The position numbers and the translations under genes are program-made. From contig DAOWEP010000048.1 in assembly GCA_030638455.1 (NCBI GenBank), positions 1 through 8,762 of the forward strand: a stretch of 8,762 nt of DNA, in the 5' to 3' direction. The notes beneath the pieces are model-generated. The model had not been told where the DNA came from and did not search any database. It worked only from the letters and a program-made list of their open reading frames with translations. This stretch comes from Gammaproteobacteria bacterium (lineage in GTDB: Bacteria; Pseudomonadota; Gammaproteobacteria; DAOWEP01). Positions 6,310 through 8,762 of the stretch are shown one piece after another (within the stretch, counting starts at the first letter, position 1; each line of letters starts with the position of its first letter).

Positions 6310-8226
6310 ATGGAAGAAATACTCGAAATACGTGATGGCTGCACAACCCCGGACCAGCTTTTAAAGAGCCTGGCATTTTCACGATATCTGAAGATGTATA
6401 AGAAGGCCTTTATCGATGACCTGAAAAGTCGAAATGGAAACCAACGTCAGGAGGCCATACAAAAAATCAATTTTATTGATCCAATCGGTGCCCGTGACTT
6501 TCTACAGATACTGAAGACCGAGGAATTCCAGTCAGATACAGAACTGGAACAGGCGCGTGCACTGGTGCGATTCCTGGATGGCTGCTTTCACCATTTCAGG
6601 GGGACCGGGTATTCACGTCTTGTGCGCTTACAAAATGATGTAGTTTCTACAAAAGAAGAAACCCCTAAAACAGTCAAAAACAAGATTACCCACAAGGCTA
6701 CATATCTTTCTGACCTGATCCTGGAAACACGAAGACAATTACTCGATCATGTACAGCTTGAGCAAGGTGTCCGACGCACACCGGGGCTGGATGCGGCGCC
6801 CAATGTAACAGCAGGTGAGATCTCCGGCCACTACCTGAACCTGCCACCAGATTATGTGTCACTTGCCTATGTCCCGCTGACGATTGCTGCAGATATACAA
6901 ACCGGCATTGATTATTCGACACCTTCGAATAAACGCGCATTTCCCTTTTATGAACTAGACCATAATCCCTTTAACGACAGTACTTTTACACCAGAAGAGT
7001 GGGTTTCTGTCCCATTACGAGTGGGTGCATTCCTGATCATTGTGTATATCCATAAATCACGTGGATGCATCGAAATGGAACCCGGACTGTTGAACCTTTT
7101 TCCATTCGCCAAGGTAGAAGATATTTCAGAGAACCGGCATCCAGATGGCGTTTTTATCTTTGGTGACCCTAACGCAAAAGATGATGACCTGGGTTATTAC
7201 TGGGATGAAAAAAACCAGATACTGGTAGGCCTGGTACCAAACCGAGATGAACTGAAATATTTTGGCTACGCTAAAAAACCGGTACTCACCTTGCATAATG
7301 TACTGGCCATCCGTAGTGGTCACATCCCGATGCACTGTGGCTGTACACGCTATATCATGCGTTTTGATAAGACAACCAATGAACCCTATATTGCCAATAT
7401 GCTGATAAAGGCAGACGACATGGGCAGGGTTCAACTGGAAAATGGTAAAGACAATCTGCACAGACCTGTATTTTACGGAACAGAAACAGGGGCATTTGCC
7501 TGCCTGGATGGGTTCAGTGACCAGGCGAAATTGCAAATGGCCGGTCGTGAAGTTGGCTATAATCAGAAAACCGGCACCAACGCACGACAAATTGTTCCCG
7601 TAACCGATGGAACCGAGGTCGCTCGTGGTGATGTGCTCGATGTCCTTCTATACATGAACAATTTCAATTTGATTGAAAAAGGCGCATCCACCATCCAGGC
7701 CGACATGACTGAGGAAGAGGCTATTGAGCACTTCCGATTAGGAGAACGTGTAGCATCCGGGAGCACCAAAACCCACCGCGGCTCCAAGGAAAGCAGTTAT
7801 TGGGCGAATCCTTTTCCATTATTAAAAGATGAAAACGGTAAAGTTCTACATCCTGATCTGTATGAAAAATTTATCATTAATGAAGAAAACCTTATTGAAG
7901 CCACAAGGACACTGATTGAACGAAAGGAAATGAAAATTGGCGTGGCCTATAGCCAGCTAATGGCGGGCGTCTACAGTGAAAACAGCGATGAAGATATTAC
8001 TCGCTGTGGCTACCAACATCGCAATGATGTAGAACAACAAGGCCCGATACGGTTGGCAGAAGACCTTATAGACCTGATTAAATCACAGGCAATAGCAAAA
8101 CGTAAACGATTTAATGATAACGTAGACCAGGTAAGCATTACGGTCGCACTGATCGGTGATAGTCGCACCGGAAAATCAGAAACAGCAGAAAAAATGGAAG
8201 GTATTCTGAATCTGCAATTAGTGTAA
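6310..8226 (+). CDS. PEPCK-like protein of unknown function with a C-terminal Walker A motif
   Basis: I cannot name this 638-aa family. By eye, residues 315-590 follow ATP-type PEP carboxykinase. K322-K323 and M341-H342-C343 match the metal-binding Lys213 and His232 of E. coli PckA with the same 19-residue spacing and no gap between them. ADD at 368-370 could match the Asp269 region, N424-x-R426-x3-P430 matches the N-T-R-x3-P of Arg333, and VLLYMNNF (445-452) with the following TEEEAIEHFRLGE segment matches the region around LTADAFGVLPP. Other PckA positions look changed: the Lys of EGGCYAK aligns with C398, and no GRSPKDK motif is seen. The glycine-rich P-loop expected between MHC and ADD is missing, with a segment about 9 residues shorter there (KTT at 354-356 may be a relic). 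Instead a Walker A motif, GDSRTGKS, sits at 616-623, 15 residues before the stop. Residues 1-310 are not recognised. No signal peptide is seen and the ribosome binding site is weak. It is possibly a diverged kinase or pseudo-PEPCK, or a truncated fusion. Confidence 0.8.
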   Translation: MEEILEIRDGCTTPDQLLKSLAFSRYLKMYKKAFIDDLKSRNGNQRQEAIQKINFIDPIGARDFLQILKTEEFQSDTELEQARALVRFLDGCFHHFRGTGYSRLVRLQNDVVSTKEETPKTVKNKITHKATYLSDLILETRRQLLDHVQLEQGVRRTPGLDAAPNVTAGEISGHYLNLPPDYVSLAYVPLTIAADIQTGIDYSTPSNKRAFPFYELDHNPFNDSTFTPEEWVSVPLRVGAFLIIVYIHKSRGCIEMEPGLLNLFPFAKVEDISENRHPDGVFIFGDPNAKDDDLGYYWDEKNQILVGLVPNRDELKYFGYAKKPVLTLHNVLAIRSGHIPMHCGCTRYIMRFDKTTNEPYIANMLIKADDMGRVQLENGKDNLHRPVFYGTETGAFACLDGFSDQAKLQMAGREVGYNQKTGTNARQIVPVTDGTEVARGDVLDVLLYMNNFNLIEKGASTIQADMTEEEAIEHFRLGERVASGSTKTHRGSKESSYWANPFPLLKDENGKVLHPDLYEKFIINEENLIEATRTLIERKEMKIGVAYSQLMAGVYSENSDEDITRCGYQHRNDVEQQGPIRLAEDLIDLIKSQAIAKRKRFNDNVDQVSITVALIGDSRTGKSETAEKMEGILNLQLV

Positions 8227-8258
8227 GAGTTCCACTATATTAAGCAGTATTCCTAACC

Positions 8259-8480
8259 ATGAAATGGATAGACAAAATCCCTTTAACAGTACTTGCTGTT
8301 CTGGCACTGATATTGGGGCTGGCGCCCTTTATGCCCCAGCCTCATCTCTGGGAAAAACTGATTATGCTTGCAGGTGGTACACTCAGTCGTCCTATCGATA
8401 TCTTTGATTTGTTCCTGCATGGAACGCCAGTGTTACTTTTCGCTATCCGGCTTTATCGAGAAGTATTCAGGACGAAATGA
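8259..8480 (+). CDS. Small two-helix inner-membrane protein
   Basis: A 73-aa protein with a hydrophobic segment at about residues 8-24, a conserved-looking middle (EKLIMLAGGTLSRPIDIFDL at 32-51), a second hydrophobic segment at about 48-65, and a basic C-terminus (RLYREVFRTK). I recall similar short proteins in proteobacteria labelled 'RND transporter'. That label is doubtful, since 73 residues cannot form a resistance-nodulation-division pump. The proline-rich loop APFMPQPHLWEK and the RPIDIFDLFLHGTP stretch look like a constrained motif rather than random membrane filler. The gene starts 32 bp after the PEPCK-like gene and is probably co-transcribed with it, which raises the possibility of a functional pair, but such small genes also occur in other contexts. 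No strong ribosome binding site is seen. Confidence 0.82.
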   Translation: MKWIDKIPLTVLAVLALILGLAPFMPQPHLWEKLIMLAGGTLSRPIDIFDLFLHGTPVLLFAIRLYREVFRTK

Positions 8481-8509
8481 CTGCCCCTACCAGAATTACA
8501 TAACCAAAC

Positions 8510-8762
8510 CTAATTATTCAGCCTGCTCTCCAACTTATCGATCATTTCGCTCAGTTGTTCAGAGACTTTATATAACTCCTGCTTAAGAAAAATATTTTCA
8601 ATATTGATCTGGATATGAAAGGCAAGTTTTTCCAGTATCTCCCGATCTTCATCCGTAAAATCTGCATCCCTTGCTTTATTCATTACCTGAATGACACCGG
8701 TTATCGTATCTTCTGTAACCCCTCCCACCGGCACGCAAAGCGTATTGCGCATTTCAAATCCG
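8510..8762 (-). CDS. GAF-domain protein, C-terminal end only (5'-truncated by window edge)
   Basis: The last 83 residues of a minus-strand gene whose start lies beyond the right edge. The frame is open to the window end: Gly-Phe-Glu precedes the internal ATG at 8752, so that ATG is not the real start. The pattern GFEMRNTLCVPV, then GVIQVMNKARDADFTDEDRE and ILEKLAFHIQINIEN, is the C-terminal half of a GAF domain of the cyclic-nucleotide-phosphodiesterase type (strand, ligand-pocket wall, terminal helix). A charged helix of about 30 residues follows (LKQELYKVSEQLSEMIDKLE), typical of a signalling coiled coil. The chain ends there, so any output domain would have to be N-terminal, or the protein acts as a stand-alone sensor. 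The ligand cannot be deduced. It converges on the small membrane gene with 29 bp between stop codons and no evident terminator. Confidence 0.88.
   Translation of the reverse strand, partial: GFEMRNTLCVPVGGVTEDTITGVIQVMNKARDADFTDEDREILEKLAFHIQINIENIFLKQELYKVSEQLSEMIDKLESRLNN

Noticed and set aside
7126..7590. 154-codon open frame on the minus strand opposite the PEPCK-like gene
   Set aside because: It lies wholly inside a longer + strand gene with recognisable PEPCK-like motifs; its translation has no recognisable motif and reads like an antisense shadow.
8227..8258. Possible frameshifted continuation of the PEPCK-like protein past its stop
   Set aside because: Only 32 bp remain before the next start codon, and the other frames give no P-loop-kinase-like continuation.
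1..8762. CRISPR array, transposon ends, tRNA genes or attachment sites
   Set aside because: No spaced direct repeats, no terminal inverted repeats with a transposase, and no cloverleaf-like sequence were seen on either strand.

Overview
The window looks like an ordinary chromosomal segment of a gammaproteobacterium of moderate GC content. The basis is the gene order pepA - holC - valS, which is a familiar gammaproteobacterial arrangement, together with close by-eye similarity of PepA, the polymerase III chi subunit and ValRS to their E. coli counterparts. I see no tRNA, rRNA, CRISPR array, transposase or phage gene, so nothing marks the region as a mobile island. The species cannot be named from this sequence alone.

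Left part (1-5254), all on the + strand: the 3' five-sixths of pepA (leucyl aminopeptidase), holC (DNA polymerase III chi subunit), an acidic, coiled-coil-rich hypothetical protein of 181 aa, and a complete valS. The first three are closely spaced (gaps of 62 and 45 bp) and are probably co-transcribed. valS follows a 130-bp gap holding a perfect TATAAT box and a leader palindrome, so it probably also has its own promoter.

Middle part (5255-6309): a signal-peptide-bearing outer-membrane protein that appears to be a short, divergent PagP (lipid A palmitoyltransferase). The His, Asp and Ser of the PagP active site can all be placed by eye. It is flanked by AT-rich intergenic DNA. The downstream 294-bp gap holds three inverted repeats, including a perfect 18-bp palindrome just upstream of the next gene.

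Right part (6310-8762): a 638-aa protein that I cannot assign to a named family. Its middle and C-terminal half align by eye with ATP-type phosphoenolpyruvate carboxykinase (PEPCK): KK-x19-MHC metal-ligand spacing, an ADD motif, N-x-R-x3-P, and the segment that follows. The glycine-rich P-loop is missing from its normal place, and a good Walker A motif instead lies at the extreme C-terminus, 15 residues before the stop. This is the most unusual object in the window. It is followed closely by a 73-aa two-helix membrane protein, then by a convergent partial gene encoding the end of a GAF domain plus coiled coil. What the PEPCK-like/small-membrane-protein pair does is not known to me.
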